This document shows positions 6,014-6,554 of a DNA stretch of 6,554 nucleotides, one piece after another. The translations under genes were made by a program, and so were the position numbers. The stretch comes from Calditrichia bacterium (GTDB lineage Bacteria; Calditrichota; Calditrichia; JAJRVZ01): the NCBI GenBank assembly GCA_030634505.1, contig DAOWAQ010000114.1, positions 1 through 6,554 of the forward strand, written 5' to 3'. How positions within the stretch are numbered: the stretch's first letter is position 1; each line of letters begins with the position of its first letter. The notes beneath the pieces were generated by a model. The model did not search any database and was not told the origin of the DNA. It was given only the letters and a program-made list of their open reading frames with translations.

Positions 6014-6115
6014 TGTCTAATATTAGACATTTTCAATTTTTATGTCTATTAATAGAAACAAATGTCTAATATTAGAAATAAATTTTTTAACTGTCTTGCA
6101 GTCTAATATTATGTT
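6014..6115. promoter_or_regulatory. Four copies of a 16-base palindrome, probable operator cluster
   Basis: The first copy TGTCTAATATTAGACA (6014-6029) is a perfect 16-base palindrome. The second, TGTCTATTAATAGAAA (6043-6058), keeps a perfect 12-base palindromic core with the central bases changed symmetrically. The third, TGTCTAATATTAGAAA (6063-6078), has the same core as the first. The fourth, AGTCTAATATTATGTT (6100-6115), keeps the left half and centre. Start-to-start distances are 29, 20 and 37 bases. The cluster ends 40 bases before the TTG start of the GWxTD-like gene, where a promoter is expected; a TATTAT at 6107-6112 could be a -10 box inside the fourth copy. Dimeric-repressor binding is the simplest reading. 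The cognate regulator is not in the window. Confidence 0.6.
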
Positions 6116-6142
6116 GGGCTCCTACTCATTTTAATAAAAAAC

Positions 6143-6148
6143 AAAGGA
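6143..6148 (+). promoter_or_regulatory. Ribosome binding site supporting a TTG start
   Basis: AAAGGA is seven bases before TTG 6156-6158. The first in-frame ATG, at 6192, has no purine-rich site at a usable distance. This supports TTG as the start of the last gene. Confidence 0.6.
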
Positions 6149-6155
6149 CTTTAAA

Positions 6156-6554
6156 TTGAAAGGAATTATACAAATCAAGAATTTTAAAATAATGCTATTT
6201 ACAACTACAATATTAATATACAATTTAATTTTCCCTAAAGAAGCTTATGCTTTTACTTTCAATAAGGAAGAAGAATCTAATTGGATAGAAGTAGTGATGG
6301 TATCGGTATTAGTTTTAACAGTTGGAAAGTATACTTATGACAAACTAACGAATGAGAATGACGATTTATCTAAATGGGCGATAGATGATTCATCATCATT
6401 TGCCTTAAGGTATCTTCTCCATCCAGATTCATTAGAAGTGTTTAATAACTTGTATTCAGAACAAGAAAGAATATCATATAATGATTCCTTCTGGAAAATG
6501 TATGATCCTTATTCTATTGATAAACAAAATGAGCTAAAATATGAGTTTGATGAG
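6156..6554 (+). CDS. Exported GWxTD-like domain protein (5' part; runs off the window)
   Basis: The frame is open from TTG 6156 to the window end, giving 133 codons with no stop. The start is a TTG with a well-placed AAAGGA. It yields a good signal peptide: KGIIQIKNFK n-region, hydrophobic LFTTTILIYNLIF (14-26), and an AYA cleavage site ending at residue 32. A second hydrophobic stretch (about 44-57, VVMVSVLVLTVG) could be a membrane segment. Residues 99-133 contain LYSEQERISYNDSFWK, then MYDPYS and NELKYEFDE. This spacing (FW, DP, then NE..EF) resembles the GWxTD domain known from FCB-group and some other Gram-negative bacteria, whose function is not established to my knowledge. The assignment is from motif memory only, and the C-terminal part is missing. 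Starting at ATG 6192 instead would remove the charged n-region. The upstream palindrome cluster suggests regulated transcription. Confidence 0.6.
   Translation, partial: MKGIIQIKNFKIMLFTTTILIYNLIFPKEAYAFTFNKEEESNWIEVVMVSVLVLTVGKYTYDKLTNENDDLSKWAIDDSSSFALRYLLHPDSLEVFNNLYSEQERISYNDSFWKMYDPYSIDKQNELKYEFDE

Noticed and set aside
5780..6155. Possible replication origin or iteron region because of AT-richness and repeats.
   Set aside because: There is no DnaA-box cluster in the gap; the nearest resemblance, TTATCCTCA around 5254, is a single imperfect match outside it. No replication gene is adjacent.

Overview
The window is an AT-rich bacterial stretch (roughly one third GC by eye) with nine genes or gene fragments, all on the + strand. 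The contents suggest a Gram-negative bacterium of the Bacteroidota/Ignavibacteria/Calditrichota (FCB) type. The clues are a fragment ending like an outer-membrane beta-barrel, a lipoprotein alpha/beta hydrolase, several signal peptides, an RRM protein with a glycine-rich tail, and a probable GWxTD-domain protein. This placement is inference; there is no rRNA or other phylogenetic marker here.

Layout. Positions 1-78 hold the end of an upstream gene, followed after one base by a lipoprotein alpha/beta hydrolase (80-907). After a 207-base gap with a small palindrome comes a secreted class C beta-lactamase-fold serine hydrolase (1115-2290). Then come an ABM-like small protein (2327-2629), an AlkA/HhH-GPD DNA glycosylase (2676-3347) and a DUF1353 protein (3344-3742) that overlaps the glycosylase by four bases. 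These last four genes are closely spaced and could be co-transcribed, although their functions do not form an obvious pathway. A G/C-rich inverted-repeat element (3762-3856) interrupts the AT-rich background and lies just upstream of a secreted TPR-repeat protein. That protein's true start is well inside the longest open frame (3957-5249). An RRM RNA-binding protein follows (5396-5779).

The most unusual part is the 376-base gap between the RRM gene and the next gene. It carries two unrelated repeat systems: (a) an array of about six imperfect 17-base hairpin units, mostly on a 21-22-base period, directly behind the RRM stop codon; and (b) four copies of a 16-base palindrome related to TGTCTAATATTAGACA, just upstream of the last gene. 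That gene (6156 to the window edge) appears to start at TTG with a good Shine-Dalgarno sequence. It encodes an exported protein with a GWxTD-like motif and is cut by the window end.

Start signals are mixed. The hydrolase, ABM, DUF1353, RRM and GWxTD genes have recognisable Shine-Dalgarno sequences; the beta-lactamase-like, glycosylase and TPR genes do not.
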